Source of the DNA: an uncultured Ignavibacteria bacterium
GTDB taxonomy: Bacteria; Bacteroidota; Ignavibacteria; Tepidaquicellales; Tepidaquicellaceae
DNA length: 64,000 nt
Assembly: GCA_937974175.1 (NCBI GenBank)
Contig: CALJIG010000026.1
Location: 1-64,000 of the forward strand
Direction: 5' to 3'
Position numbers and translations under genes: made by a program. A model generated the notes under the pieces. That model searched no databases, had not been told where the DNA came from, and saw only the letters and a program-made list of their open reading frames with translations. Shown piece after piece: positions 24,681-34,472 of this stretch (its first letter is position 1; the number at the start of each line of letters is the position of its first letter).

Positions 24681-26609
24681 ATGAACACGAATAAAACAAA
24701 ATTAATATATCAGATTTTAGCTTTTGTAATTCCGTTTATAGCATATGTAATTACACTTGCTCCGACGGTAACTTTCATTGATGCAGGTGAGCTTACAACT
24801 GTCTGCGCAAAGCTCGGAGTAGCGCACCCTACAGGTTATCCTTTGTTTACCATAATCGGGCATTTGTTTAGCCTGTTGCCGACAGGTTCAGTTGTTTACA
24901 GTTTGAATCTTATGTGCGCAGTAATTTCTTCGTTTACTATCGTTATGTTCTTTAATTTGCTAACATTTATATTCGCAAAATTAAAGTTTAGTGATGATAC
25001 ATGGGAAACATCATTATCTGAAAATGTAATTTACAACATTTCACTTGCTGCTTCCCTTATACTGGCATTTTCAAAAACATTCTGGGATACCTCAAATGCG
25101 ATTGAAGTTTATTCGATTCATACATTTTTTATCGTAACTAATATTTATCTGTTCTTAAAAGCATGTAATGTTACGGGAGAAGATAGTAAATCAAATTTAT
25201 TAGTGCGTGAAAAATACTGGCTGCTGTTTGCATTTGTTCTGGGTCTTAGCTTTGGTAACCACTTAACAACAATCTTTTTATCAGTAGGTTTTCTATATTT
25301 ATTCTTCGCGGTTAATGGTTTTAACAAGCTTGCACTCCAACGAATTTTACTGTTGGCTATACCTTTTGTAATCGGTTTATCAATTTATATTTATCTTCCC
25401 GTCAGATCGGGAAATCCTGTACTAAGCTGGGGGCATCCTGATACCTGGGATAATTTCTACCGCCATGTTTCAGGAAAACAGTTCAGCGTGTGGATGTTTA
25501 CAGGCTCAGAAAATATGATAAAGCAGTTTAAGTATTTTACATCTGCATATCCTATGGAGTTCTTTTATATACCTTTAATAATTGCAATTCTTGGATTAGT
25601 TGAAATATTCGGTAAAAGCAAAAAATTATTCTATTATACAATTTTGCTTGCAGGATTTTGTGTTATCTATGCTATAAATTACGATATTCACGATATTGAT
25701 TCCTACTTTTTATTGGCTTATATAGTTACAGCAATCTGGATTGGTTTCGGAATACACTTCATTGTAAGAAAAACAGCGGAGGCATCAAGGAAAAGTCTTT
25801 CACTTGTATTAATTCTACTGGCGCTAATTCCTGTTTTCGGTAGTTATAAGCTTGTTAATGAAAGTCAGAATTATTATGTAAAAGATTATACATTCAATGT
25901 TTTTAATTCCGCACCTCAAAACTCTATAATAGTTTCGACACAATGGGATTTCTGGGTATCAGCATCCATTTATTTTCAATATGTAGAAGGAATTAGAAAA
26001 GATTTAGTCATTATCGACAAAGAGCTTTTAAGAAAAACATGGTACGTGCCGCACATAAAACAGCATTACCCTGATATTTATGAAAACAGCAAAACTGAGT
26101 TTGAGCTATACTATGCAGAATTGTTAAAATTTGAAAAATATCCTGAACGATATACAAAGCCGACAACCGAAGCCGAAAGGCAGGATGTAATGAAAATTCA
26201 GGCTTTCTTCAAGGAGTTGTTATCCAGCTTAGTTGATAAAAATCCGAACAGGAATTTTTTCACAACTTTTGAAGTTGAATCTTCCAAAGAGGAGAGATTT
26301 GCTAATTCATATATGCGAGTGCCTGAAGGTTTATTAATCAGATATATAAAGCCTACACCGGATTATGATAACTATGTAATGCCGGAATTTAAATTTCAAA
26401 TTACTCAGGAAACCGACTATTACCATACTTTTTTAATGAATGCGTATTACAATGCATATATGAGCAGGGCAAATTATCTGATGAATTTTTCGAAATTTGA
26501 TGAAGCTGAACAATTGATTAATAAGGCAAGTGATGTAAAACCCAATGGACCGGAAATAAAATTACTACAAAACAAGATAAAGCAGTTAAGGGCTGCACCA
26601 AAAAATTAA
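24681..26609 (+). CDS. DUF2723 membrane protein, GT-C type glycosyltransferase-like
   Basis: 642 residues with about ten transmembrane helices in the first 400 residues and a soluble C-terminal part. The N-terminal loop LAPTVTFIDAGELTTVCAKL with GVAHPTGYPLF is the DUF2723 signature. The acidic residue in the first periplasmic loop resembles protein O-mannosyltransferases and eukaryotic TMEM260, so a lipid-linked-sugar transferase acting at the periplasmic face is a reasonable inference. In T9SS-bearing bacteria such enzymes could glycosylate exported proteins. It is directly followed by the Omp85 gene, with one base between stop and start. Confidence 0.85.
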   Translation: MNTNKTKLIYQILAFVIPFIAYVITLAPTVTFIDAGELTTVCAKLGVAHPTGYPLFTIIGHLFSLLPTGSVVYSLNLMCAVISSFTIVMFFNLLTFIFAKLKFSDDTWETSLSENVIYNISLAASLILAFSKTFWDTSNAIEVYSIHTFFIVTNIYLFLKACNVTGEDSKSNLLVREKYWLLFAFVLGLSFGNHLTTIFLSVGFLYLFFAVNGFNKLALQRILLLAIPFVIGLSIYIYLPVRSGNPVLSWGHPDTWDNFYRHVSGKQFSVWMFTGSENMIKQFKYFTSAYPMEFFYIPLIIAILGLVEIFGKSKKLFYYTILLAGFCVIYAINYDIHDIDSYFLLAYIVTAIWIGFGIHFIVRKTAEASRKSLSLVLILLALIPVFGSYKLVNESQNYYVKDYTFNVFNSAPQNSIIVSTQWDFWVSASIYFQYVEGIRKDLVIIDKELLRKTWYVPHIKQHYPDIYENSKTEFELYYAELLKFEKYPERYTKPTTEAERQDVMKIQAFFKELLSSLVDKNPNRNFFTTFEVESSKEERFANSYMRVPEGLLIRYIKPTPDYDNYVMPEFKFQITQETDYYHTFLMNAYYNAYMSRANYLMNFSKFDEAEQLINKASDVKPNGPEIKLLQNKIKQLRAAPKN

Positions 26610-26610
26610 T

Positions 26611-28017
26611 TTGATAAAGTATTTTATTATTGTACAGTTTTTTATTTTTTTATTAACTGTAGAATCCAAATGTCAGCCCCTGGACTCAGCTAAATATGTA
26701 GCCGATAGCGTTATTGCAGAAAATGATTTGCGCCTATACATTGAAAATATAGTTATAAGCGGAAACAAAATCACTGAAGCCGATATTATTCTTCGTGAAA
26801 TGCAGACAAAGGAGAATTCGTATACTTCAGTAGAAGTTCTTAACAGAGATATACAGCGGATATATAATTTAGGTCTTTTTACCAAGGTAGATGTAGCACC
26901 TTTGCCCTCCAGTGATAAAGGTTACAGTTTGTTAATTACTGTTGAAGAAACGTTCTATATTCTTCCAATTCCTATTGGAGGAATTAAAGATGGAGACCTT
27001 AAAAAAATCTGGGTGGGGCTTAATCTTAAATGGAGAAATTTCAGAGGAAGAAACGAAACTCTGGGTTTAGCATTTGGTGTATTCTATGACCCGTTTATAA
27101 ATTTAAGCTATTCAATACCATGGATAGGGAAGCATCACCATTATTACACTTCATTTGATGTAGGTTATTCCGTGAATAACAATAAAAGTATTCCTCAATC
27201 TGTTAATACTCCGCTAAATGTAAATGATGTTTACACGTATAAAACATATAACTGGAATTCACGTGTCTCAGTTGGTAAGTATATTTTTAAAGATTTATCA
27301 AATTCCGTCAGCTTAGGTTTTAATAGCACTTCTACTTCAGATTACATTAAAGATAAAACTTTATCAACTTCAGGTACTGATAACTATTTATCTTTAGGGT
27401 ATAATATTAATTATGACACAAGAGATTCCTATGAATATTCATTAGCAGGCGCTTCAATATCTGCAAACTATTTGAAATATGGGTTTGGTGAAATTATAAA
27501 TTATAATTCATTAGGAATTGATATCAGGAAATTTATTCCCATCAAGCTAAGTAATAACTATTTAATTTCATTTGGAACCAGAATAAACTCAACAATCTAT
27601 TGGGGCGGAAATATTGCAGACTATCATCGCCCGCAATTGGGTTATGGAAAAGTAGTAAGAGGCTGGGATGATTTCGTATTTGAAGGAGAAAATTTGCTGT
27701 TTTATTCAAACGAATTAAGGATTCCTATTGTTCAGCCTTTCTACATTCCCGGAAGAGACTTACCTATTACAAGTAAGTTACCAATTTTAAAAGACTTCAG
27801 TTACAAATTTGGTTTATATGCTACTCTTTTCTTTGATGCAGGCGGAGTATGGAATAAGTATGATAAAATTGCAGCTACAAGATTTTATAACGGCTACGGA
27901 GCCGGCCTGAATTTTATTTTACCATTCGGTTTTGTCGGCAGGGCTGACTGGGGATTCAGACACCAGAATAATTTTTATAAGGGACAGTTGATTCTTTCCC
28001 TCAATGCTTCTTTTTAA
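26611..28017 (+). CDS. Outer-membrane Omp85/BamA-like protein with one POTRA domain
   Basis: 468 residues starting at a TTG one base after the previous stop, which implies coupled translation. A signal peptide (to SKCQ) is followed by one POTRA domain (about 40-120; IENIVISGNKITEADIILREM) and a 16-strand-type barrel with the conserved VVRGWDDF segment before the final strands. It ends in an aromatic residue (NASF) as outer-membrane barrels do. With one POTRA it is shorter than BamA, so it is a specialised translocation or assembly porin. Its cargo is unknown. Confidence 0.82.
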   Translation: MIKYFIIVQFFIFLLTVESKCQPLDSAKYVADSVIAENDLRLYIENIVISGNKITEADIILREMQTKENSYTSVEVLNRDIQRIYNLGLFTKVDVAPLPSSDKGYSLLITVEETFYILPIPIGGIKDGDLKKIWVGLNLKWRNFRGRNETLGLAFGVFYDPFINLSYSIPWIGKHHHYYTSFDVGYSVNNNKSIPQSVNTPLNVNDVYTYKTYNWNSRVSVGKYIFKDLSNSVSLGFNSTSTSDYIKDKTLSTSGTDNYLSLGYNINYDTRDSYEYSLAGASISANYLKYGFGEIINYNSLGIDIRKFIPIKLSNNYLISFGTRINSTIYWGGNIADYHRPQLGYGKVVRGWDDFVFEGENLLFYSNELRIPIVQPFYIPGRDLPITSKLPILKDFSYKFGLYATLFFDAGGVWNKYDKIAATRFYNGYGAGLNFILPFGFVGRADWGFRHQNNFYKGQLILSLNASF

Positions 28018-28028
28018 AATCCTTCCTT

Positions 28029-28745
28029 ATGGAATATTATTACACTGAAAAGAAAAATATTTTTCCCGAGCAGAATTTACTTATCATAGATAATTTTGAA
28101 TTTGCTCATTTATCAAAAGTACTTCGAAAAAGGGCAGGGGATTTAATAACAATTACAGATGGTGAGCTTGGTGTCTACGAATGTAAAATCGATGGTATCG
28201 GCAAGGATAAAATTACTTGCACGATTTTAAATACAAAATTTGATATTTTTGAACCGAAGATTAATGTTCATTTACTTTTATGCTCGCTTCGCAGTAATGA
28301 GAGATTTGAGTTTGCTGTTGAAAAAGCTGTAGAACTTGGAGTAAAAAGCATAACACCTATATTTTCGGAAAGAGTTATTAATAAAGCAGGTTTTTCTGTT
28401 AATAAAGAAAAAAGACTAAACCAGATAATTCTTTCAGCAATGAGCCAGTCTCAACGATGTTTCAAACCTGTATTAAATTCACCGGAAACATTTTCAGATA
28501 TGTTGAGTAAAACTATTGGGTTTGGGAATAAACTTGCAATGTACGAGTTTGCAGACTCAGAAAACACTTTGAGTACTTATCCGTATAATACAGATATATA
28601 CTTATTAACGGGACCGGAAGGCGGATTTTCAGATAGCGAAGTTCATAAGCTAAAAGAAACTAATTGGAAAGTGCTCTCATTAGGACTAAGGAAATTCAGA
28701 GCTGAGACAGCAGTTGTAGCAGCTTTATCAAAAATACTGATTTAA
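28029..28745 (+). CDS. rsmE: 16S rRNA (uracil-1498-N3)-methyltransferase
   Basis: 238 residues. N-terminal PUA-like part (FAHLSKVLRKRAGDLI), then the SPOUT knot with LLTGPEGGFSDSEV and LGLRKFRAETAVVAAL. The enzyme methylates U1498 of 16S rRNA in the 30S subunit. One difference from most members is LRKFRAETA in place of LRILRAETA, a conservative change. It starts 11 bases after the Omp85 gene and is probably in the same transcript. Confidence 0.95.
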   Translation: MEYYYTEKKNIFPEQNLLIIDNFEFAHLSKVLRKRAGDLITITDGELGVYECKIDGIGKDKITCTILNTKFDIFEPKINVHLLLCSLRSNERFEFAVEKAVELGVKSITPIFSERVINKAGFSVNKEKRLNQIILSAMSQSQRCFKPVLNSPETFSDMLSKTIGFGNKLAMYEFADSENTLSTYPYNTDIYLLTGPEGGFSDSEVHKLKETNWKVLSLGLRKFRAETAVVAALSKILI

Positions 28746-28770
28746 ATTTAACAAATATAAACAGACTCAA

Positions 28771-29649
28771 ATGAAAAAAATAATACCATTTATTTTATTA
28801 GCGTTATTTGCTTTCACTTCAAAAGGATTCTCACAATTTGACCAGCCTTCATTTCAGTTAGGCATCGGCCTTGCACTTCCTTTAGATCAGATGAAAGGCG
28901 ATAACTATTTATCCACAAATACTTTTAACGGATTTCAGGTAACTCAAATAGATACACTAGATTTTCTCAGGAATAATATGGGAGCAAAAACAGGCTTCAA
29001 TGTATTCGGAAAAGCAAAAATCAATTTTGATAAATTTAATATTTTCAGAGGTGTTGGCTCATTAGGATTCACAAGTTTTAATGCTTTCCAGCAAGCACAA
29101 TCCGGAAATTATGTTATAAATTATAATAATCAAAATTTCTTATTACCTGCATCTTATAATTACAATTTTAATGCTCTTAATGTCGGCTTGGGACTTGAAG
29201 TTGCACCTACTGCTTTTACCAGCTTAGTCTCACCATATTTTGGTGGATACATTTCATTTAATAATTTCAGCGGTGAACTCAACAGAACAGAAAATTCATA
29301 CGATACAACAAGATTTAAATTCAGCGGATTCAGAATCGGTGTGAATTTAGATGCCGGAATTGAATTTAAAGTAAATCCTGAGTTTGGTTTTGCATTAGGA
29401 TTTAAATATGATTTCGGAAATTTACTCTTAAAGGAAAAAGCTTCAGCTAACATTTCTGAAAGATCAGACTGGGGCAGAGTAAACGGCAGCTTATGGGATG
29501 ACGGCGGTAATTTCTATTCAAACTTAGGAAATCAAAATGGAGGATTGTATTCTTCTCAGTCAAAAAATCTTAACTGGGGAACAGCATACATTTCGATTAA
29601 CTTCTACCCGAATGCTACTAAGAAAACAGGCTCTACAAAGAAAAAATAA
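28771..29649 (+). CDS. Outer-membrane beta-barrel protein, unassigned
   Basis: 292 residues with a signal peptide (to SKGFSQ). The mature part has alternating hydrophobic strands (FQLGIGLALPL, NVGLGLEVAPTAF, FRIGVNLDAGIEFKV, ALGFKYDFG, WGTAYISINFYP) typical of an 8- to 10-strand barrel, with a short basic C-terminal tail. No porin or transporter family is recognisable. It is the last gene before a strong terminator. Confidence 0.7.
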   Translation: MKKIIPFILLALFAFTSKGFSQFDQPSFQLGIGLALPLDQMKGDNYLSTNTFNGFQVTQIDTLDFLRNNMGAKTGFNVFGKAKINFDKFNIFRGVGSLGFTSFNAFQQAQSGNYVINYNNQNFLLPASYNYNFNALNVGLGLEVAPTAFTSLVSPYFGGYISFNNFSGELNRTENSYDTTRFKFSGFRIGVNLDAGIEFKVNPEFGFALGFKYDFGNLLLKEKASANISERSDWGRVNGSLWDDGGNFYSNLGNQNGGLYSSQSKNLNWGTAYISINFYPNATKKTGSTKKK

Positions 29650-29672
29650 TTTCAGTATTTAGAATTTTTATT

Positions 29673-29700
29673 AAGGCGGATAACTTATCCGCCTTTTTTG
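29673..29700 (+). terminator. Intrinsic terminator
   Basis: AAGGCGGATAACTTATCCGCC stem-loop followed by TTTTTTG, ending the unit that starts at the CoA-binding gene or upstream. Confidence 0.9.
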
Positions 29701-29802
29701 TTTGTATAAGTTTGATAAAAAACTTTATTTCATTTCGCTGCTCATTTTCGTAAATTACTCCTGTTCCCGAAATTAAAAAACTTAATAAACTAAACTTTAA
29801 AA

Positions 29803-30552
29803 ATGATTAAACTTTATCTTTCAGTTTTTATTTTATCTTCAATTCTTTTAATTTCCGGATGCGGTAAAAAAGATACAACTACTACGGATTCAAAAACAAC
29901 GACAACTAAATCAGCAACAGAGCTTGCTAAACAGGGTAAAGATTTATTTTACGCTTCATCGATGGTTACAAATCTGAAATGCGCAAACTGCCATTCAGAC
30001 GGAACAAATGATAACAATCCGCTTGTAAAATTCCATTCAAATATTAAGAATGCAAATAAAAGAACTCAGACTTATCTTGGAAAATTCAAGGGTGAAGATG
30101 TAGTAAAGAATGCCGGCGGTGCAACTGTATGCTGGTCTACATATATTAAAAGCAGCAGCCCGTTGAATGAAGAGCAAATTGCTTCGCTTAATGCTTATTA
30201 TGAACAAGTCGGCGGCAGCGAGCCAGCTAAAGATATGGTTTACACAACAATAGCATTACCTGCACCTGATAAAGAAAAATTAAAAAAGGACCAGGAAGAG
30301 ATTGCAAAGTTAACAGGTGATAAAGCTAAAGGCGAAGAAGTTTATAATAATGCATGCAAATTTTGCCATGTAGACGGTACGAAAATAAAAAGTGTACCTA
30401 GCTTATTCAGAGATTTTGAAGGAAATTTAAAATCAATTACTTATATGTCAAGATTCGGAAAGAAGTACATGCCATTCTATAGCTACGAATCATTATCCAA
30501 TCAGGATATTGCTAACGTAGCTGCATATATACTTGCAAATCAGGAAAAGTAG
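29803..30552 (+). CDS. Diheme cytochrome c lipoprotein
   Basis: 249 residues. The lipobox LLISGC puts the lipidated cysteine at 20, followed by a threonine/lysine-rich linker. Two heme motifs, CANCH (60-64) and CKFCH (185-189), lie in two cytochrome c domains joined by a charged linker. The N-terminal domain has a cysteine and surrounding GGATVCWSTYI loosely like the SoxA/TsdA family of sulfur-compound cytochromes, but no partner gene is present and this is weak. It is probably anchored in the periplasm or outer membrane and carries electrons. It is followed by a heptamer repeat and a bidirectional terminator. Confidence 0.85.
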   Translation: MIKLYLSVFILSSILLISGCGKKDTTTTDSKTTTTKSATELAKQGKDLFYASSMVTNLKCANCHSDGTNDNNPLVKFHSNIKNANKRTQTYLGKFKGEDVVKNAGGATVCWSTYIKSSSPLNEEQIASLNAYYEQVGGSEPAKDMVYTTIALPAPDKEKLKKDQEEIAKLTGDKAKGEEVYNNACKFCHVDGTKIKSVPSLFRDFEGNLKSITYMSRFGKKYMPFYSYESLSNQDIANVAAYILANQEK

Positions 30553-30553
30553 A

Positions 30554-30595
30554 TAGTATAGGGTACTGAGTACTTGGTATTGAGTACTGAATACT
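30554..30595 (+). repeat. Heptamer short tandem repeat, GAGTACT family
   Basis: Units TAGTATA, GGGTACT, GAGTACT, TGGTATT, GAGTACT, GAATACT, beginning one base after the cytochrome gene's stop codon. Related to the array at 5826. Confidence 0.85.
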
Positions 30596-30630
30596 TTGAT
30601 TTATTTTGAGTTACAATTAAAGTTATTTGT

Positions 30631-30670
30631 AAAAAAAAAGCCCTGCTGAATTAAATCAACAGGGCTTTTA
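30631..30670. terminator. Bidirectional terminator between cytochrome and nuoL genes
   Basis: AAGCCCTG and CAGGGCTT form the stem, with an A-tract on the left and a T-tract on the right, so it can serve both converging genes. Confidence 0.8.
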
Positions 30671-30705
30671 CTTTATACTTTATAAACTTGTAACCTTATA
30701 AACTT
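30671..30705 (+). repeat. Heptamer short tandem repeat, CTTTATA/AACTTGT family
   Basis: Units CTTTATA, CTTTATA, AACTTGT, AACCTTA, TAAACTT in seven-base register, 9 bases beyond the nuoL stop codon. Confidence 0.7.
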
Positions 30706-30714
30706 TTCTAATGC

Positions 30715-32628
30715 TTACATTTTAAAGATTATATACAATAGAATAATTACTATACCTGCAACTGAAATAGTTGTATAATCCTGAATGATACCTGTCTGAA
30801 TTTTTCTCCAGTCGATACTCAATTTTTTAAACCATGTTCCGGTTCCTCTTACAATACCATCAATAATATTTACATCTACAACTTTCCATAAAACGATTTC
30901 AGAAAGTTCTCTTATTGAGTAAACAAAAGCTGTATCGTATAATTCGTCAACATAATATTTTCTTTCAAGTACTTTGCCAAATCCTTTTGGTTCAGGGAAT
31001 TTGTCCTGTACGGAGAATTTCTTGAATGATACTATAATTGCTACAGCTGCAACAATTACGGAAACTGCCACAAGAATTAACTCAGTTGAAACTGCATGCT
31101 CATGTTCAGGATGAATACTTGCAAGAACAGTATTTGCGGAAGCGAAAACAGGTTCAAGCCAGTGCTCAAGCAAATTTGGTCCTAAGAAATGCGGAAGTCC
31201 GATAAATCCACCGATTGCTGAAAGCACCGCTAAAATGATAAGCGGAATTGTCATTGTAGCAGGGGATTCATGCGGATGAACATGATGATGGTCAAATCTT
31301 TCTTTACCATAGAAAGTAAGCGCAACCATTCTGAACATGTAAAACGCAGTGAATGCTGCCGTCATTAATACAATAAGATATGGGAAGATTCCGACATTTG
31401 TAAATACTTTGTAAAGAATTTCGTCCTTACTGAAGAATCCTGAAAGTGGAGGAATACCTGAAATTGCAAGCGAGCCTATGAAAAAAGTAATGAAAGTAAT
31501 TTTCATATATTTTTTCAGTCCGCCCATTTTGGTGATATCCTGCTCTTCGTGCATACCGTGAATAACAGAACCGCTGCCTAAAAATAAAAGCGCTTTGAAG
31601 AAAGCATGAGTTATCAAATGGAATATCGCTACGTAATATGAACCTGTTCCCAAAGCAATGAACATAAATCCAAGCTGTGAAACAGTTGAGTATGCTAAAA
31701 TCTTTTTAATGTCGTTTTGCTTCAGCGCTATTGTTGCTGCCATAACTGCAGTAGCAATACCAATTACTAAAACCACTGATTGTGCTACCGGAGCGAGTGC
31801 ATATAATAATGAAGTCCTTGCAACCAAATATATACCTGCTGTCACCATAGTTGCGGCGTGAATGAGCGCAGATACCGGTGTAGGACCTGCCATAGCGTCA
31901 GGAAGCCAAACGAATAACGGAATCTGTGCTGACTTACCGCAAGCACCAACGAATAAAAGTAAAGCTATCATAACTAACAGGGGAGCGCCGACTTGCATAC
32001 CGCCAAGCTTACCGACGAACTCCTGTATATTTAACGTTCCGAAGTTTGCAAATATCATAAACATCGCAGTCATAAATCCGAAGTCACCGATTCTGTTTAC
32101 AACAAAAGCTTTCTTAGCTGCTTCTCCTGTAAATTTCTTTTCGTACCAGAAGCCTATCAATAGATAAGAGGCAAGTCCCACGCCTTCCCATCCGAGGAAT
32201 AATACTAAGAAAGTATCTCCAAGAACAAGGTTGAGCATTGCGAAGATGAAGAGATTAAGGAAGCAGAAGAACTTTGCAAATCCTTTATCTCCGTGCATGT
32301 AGCCGATAGAGTAAACGTGAATAAGGAATCCGATACCTGTAACAACCATCGTCAGCGTAATTGAAAGTGGGTCTATATAATAAGCATAGGTGAGGTTTAG
32401 ACTGCCGGTGGCAATCCATGAAAAATAATTTATGATTATTTTTCTTTCTTCAGGCGGCATTCCGAGAAGCTCAAAAAAAGTCATAGCCGCTATAACAAAC
32501 GGAATGAAAACTGCGAGCGACGATATTATGCCTGAAAGTTTTTCGTTATTTATTTTTCTGCCGAAGAGCCCGTTGATAAAAAATCCAATGAGCGGCAGTA
32601 CGGTAACAAGGTAAAAATATTTTGCCAT
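30715..32628 (-). CDS. nuoL: NADH-quinone oxidoreductase subunit L
   Basis: 637 residues with about 16 hydrophobic helices. It is the distal antiporter-like proton-pumping subunit of complex I. Typical segments are FLGWEGVGLASYLLIGFWYE, PLFVWLPDAMAGPTPVSALI, HAATMVTAGIYLVAR and FFKALLFLGSGSVIH, with the long C-terminal lateral helix region. It lies 5 bases after nuoK. nuoM and nuoN, which normally follow, are absent: the next gene is a convergent cytochrome. So complex I genes are split in this genome. Confidence 0.96.
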   Translation of the reverse strand: MAKYFYLVTVLPLIGFFINGLFGRKINNEKLSGIISSLAVFIPFVIAAMTFFELLGMPPEERKIIINYFSWIATGSLNLTYAYYIDPLSITLTMVVTGIGFLIHVYSIGYMHGDKGFAKFFCFLNLFIFAMLNLVLGDTFLVLFLGWEGVGLASYLLIGFWYEKKFTGEAAKKAFVVNRIGDFGFMTAMFMIFANFGTLNIQEFVGKLGGMQVGAPLLVMIALLLFVGACGKSAQIPLFVWLPDAMAGPTPVSALIHAATMVTAGIYLVARTSLLYALAPVAQSVVLVIGIATAVMAATIALKQNDIKKILAYSTVSQLGFMFIALGTGSYYVAIFHLITHAFFKALLFLGSGSVIHGMHEEQDITKMGGLKKYMKITFITFFIGSLAISGIPPLSGFFSKDEILYKVFTNVGIFPYLIVLMTAAFTAFYMFRMVALTFYGKERFDHHHVHPHESPATMTIPLIILAVLSAIGGFIGLPHFLGPNLLEHWLEPVFASANTVLASIHPEHEHAVSTELILVAVSVIVAAVAIIVSFKKFSVQDKFPEPKGFGKVLERKYYVDELYDTAFVYSIRELSEIVLWKVVDVNIIDGIVRGTGTWFKKLSIDWRKIQTGIIQDYTTISVAGIVIILLYIIFKM

Positions 32629-32633
32629 TTAGT

Positions 32634-32936
32634 TTACCATTTTAAAATATTTATCTCATCAATATTGATGGTATCTTTATTTCGGAAAAGCGCAATAATA
32701 ATTGCCAGCCCAATGGCAGCTTCTGCTGCCGCAACCGTCAAGACGATGAATACAAATATCTGACCGTTGGAGTTTCCCAGAAATGATGAGAATCCTACAA
32801 GTGAAAGGTTAACGGCGTTGAGCATAAGCTCGATGCACATAAAGATAATTATGGCATTTCTTCTAATAAGAACTCCGATAACTCCGAGTGAAAAAAGAAT
32901 TGCTGAAAGTAACAGATAGTAGTTTAATTCAATCAT
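32634..32936 (-). CDS. nuoK: NADH-quinone oxidoreductase subunit K
   Basis: 100 residues with three transmembrane helices and the conserved membrane glutamates (FMCIELMLNAVNL and AAAEAAIGLAI). It is part of the proton path of complex I. It forms a two-gene unit with nuoL. No nuoJ lies upstream; 160 bases of AT-rich sequence separate it from a divergent T9SS protein. Confidence 0.95.
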   Translation of the reverse strand: MIELNYYLLLSAILFSLGVIGVLIRRNAIIIFMCIELMLNAVNLSLVGFSSFLGNSNGQIFVFIVLTVAAAEAAIGLAIIIALFRNKDTINIDEINILKW

Positions 32937-33098
32937 GACGCAATATAAATATTATAGATGATAGATTAAATGAAAAGATAAAGGTTTAAATGAAGTTTTT
33001 TCTTATTTAGAAACAAACCACTAATACTTAAATAATACATTTATTATTATAAGAATTTAAAATACATTTTAATTACTAAATAATTAAACCTAACCGCT

Positions 33099-34415
33099 AT
33101 GAGAACACGAAAAGGTTTACTCGTTTTTATCAGTTCAATTCTATTTTTAATTGTATCAATTTTTAGTTTTTCCAATTCTTATTCCGCAATTTCAGCTGAT
33201 ACTAATGCAGTTGCTTATTTTCCAATGCATGTAGGGAATGTATACGTATACAATTATACTTTTCGCAGACCCATTCCATTACCTGATACTACGGTTAAAT
33301 TGCAATCAAAAATTCCAATGGATACAGTAATCAATAATAGAAGATATTACTTTCTTTTAAATTTTCCAATGTTTAGTAACGGTTGGTACAGAGTAGATTC
33401 GATTACAGGAAGTTTGTACAAGTTTGACTCTACTAATTCTTGTCCCAATTATTTTAAGGAAACTTTTCTTGATAGTTTAGCGGCTCTTCCTGGTGATAGT
33501 TCAGTTGGGTGTGGAGCTCCCATAAAATATAAATGCACTTCCATCTCTTTAGATACAATTTTTTCCTCCAATACTATTAAAAAAGTATTCCATTTTTCTC
33601 CACCTGTATTTCCTCTTACATATACAATAGCATTTACAAAGAGAATCGGGGTTAGAAGTTATGCATATTCATCAATTGGTCCCGGAGGTCAACAGAGCGG
33701 TCCTTCTTATTTTTTAGTAGGATGCACTGTTAATAATCTCACATATGGAGATACCACATTTTCTCCACCGCTACCTTTTACTCAAATTACTTTAATTTCA
33801 CCAGATCCATGGACAACTTTATCAACTTCTGGAAATGATACATCAAAAATTGTATTTTCCTGGAACTCAACTGTATCAAATTCTGTAAAATATAACTGGA
33901 AGATAAAGCGCACGAATAGTAATTCTTATTTGTATTTTAGATCGGACTCACTAGGTTATGCCAGAAAATTTACTATTAGAAAAAGTAAACTAGATTCAAT
34001 AGCTAATTCATTCGGTCTCATTGGTGATTCCGTCCAATGTGCTTGGAGTTGCAGTGCAAAATTAGCAAATGACTCCGCTAATGGGGAAGTGCGTGTATTA
34101 ACGATAAAAGCGAACTCGGTTGGTATAAATAATATTTCGGCTGTAATACCTTTTGAATACAAATTATTCAATAATTATCCTAATCCATTTAACCCGGTCA
34201 CAAACATAAAGTTTGATATTCCGCAAAAATCATTTATTGTGTTAAAAATTTACGATGTAATAGGAAAAGAACTGGCAATTTTGATTAACGAAAAATTAGA
34301 TGCCGGCAGTTATATTTATCAATGGGGTGCGAGTGAATTTCCAAGCGGTGTTTACTTCTATAAAATAGAAGCTAATAACTTTATTGAAACAAAAAGAATG
34401 GTGTTAATAAAATAA
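33099..34415 (+). CDS. T9SS-exported protein with SusE-like domain
   Basis: 438 residues: signal peptide (to SYSA), an N-terminal beta domain (about 35-220; VAYFPMHVGNVYVYNY), then a domain at about 225-345 with the pattern FSWNSTVSNSVKYNWKIK and GDSVQCAWSC, and the C-terminal T9SS sorting domain (FNNYPNPFNPVTNIKFD to KRMVLIK). The second domain also appears twice in the 1016-residue protein at 51350-54400. The fibronectin/SusE-like fold suggests binding, not catalysis. Ligand unknown. Confidence 0.75.
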   Translation: MRTRKGLLVFISSILFLIVSIFSFSNSYSAISADTNAVAYFPMHVGNVYVYNYTFRRPIPLPDTTVKLQSKIPMDTVINNRRYYFLLNFPMFSNGWYRVDSITGSLYKFDSTNSCPNYFKETFLDSLAALPGDSSVGCGAPIKYKCTSISLDTIFSSNTIKKVFHFSPPVFPLTYTIAFTKRIGVRSYAYSSIGPGGQQSGPSYFLVGCTVNNLTYGDTTFSPPLPFTQITLISPDPWTTLSTSGNDTSKIVFSWNSTVSNSVKYNWKIKRTNSNSYLYFRSDSLGYARKFTIRKSKLDSIANSFGLIGDSVQCAWSCSAKLANDSANGEVRVLTIKANSVGINNISAVIPFEYKLFNNYPNPFNPVTNIKFDIPQKSFIVLKIYDVIGKELAILINEKLDAGSYIYQWGASEFPSGVYFYKIEANNFIETKRMVLIK

Positions 34416-34472
34416 AACTGATAATTATATTGTACGGTTTCAAGAGTTAAAAGAGAAGTATTGATTCACAAT

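Noticed and set aside
28909..28917. TTATCCACA DnaA box
   Set aside because: A single match within a coding region, with no neighbours.
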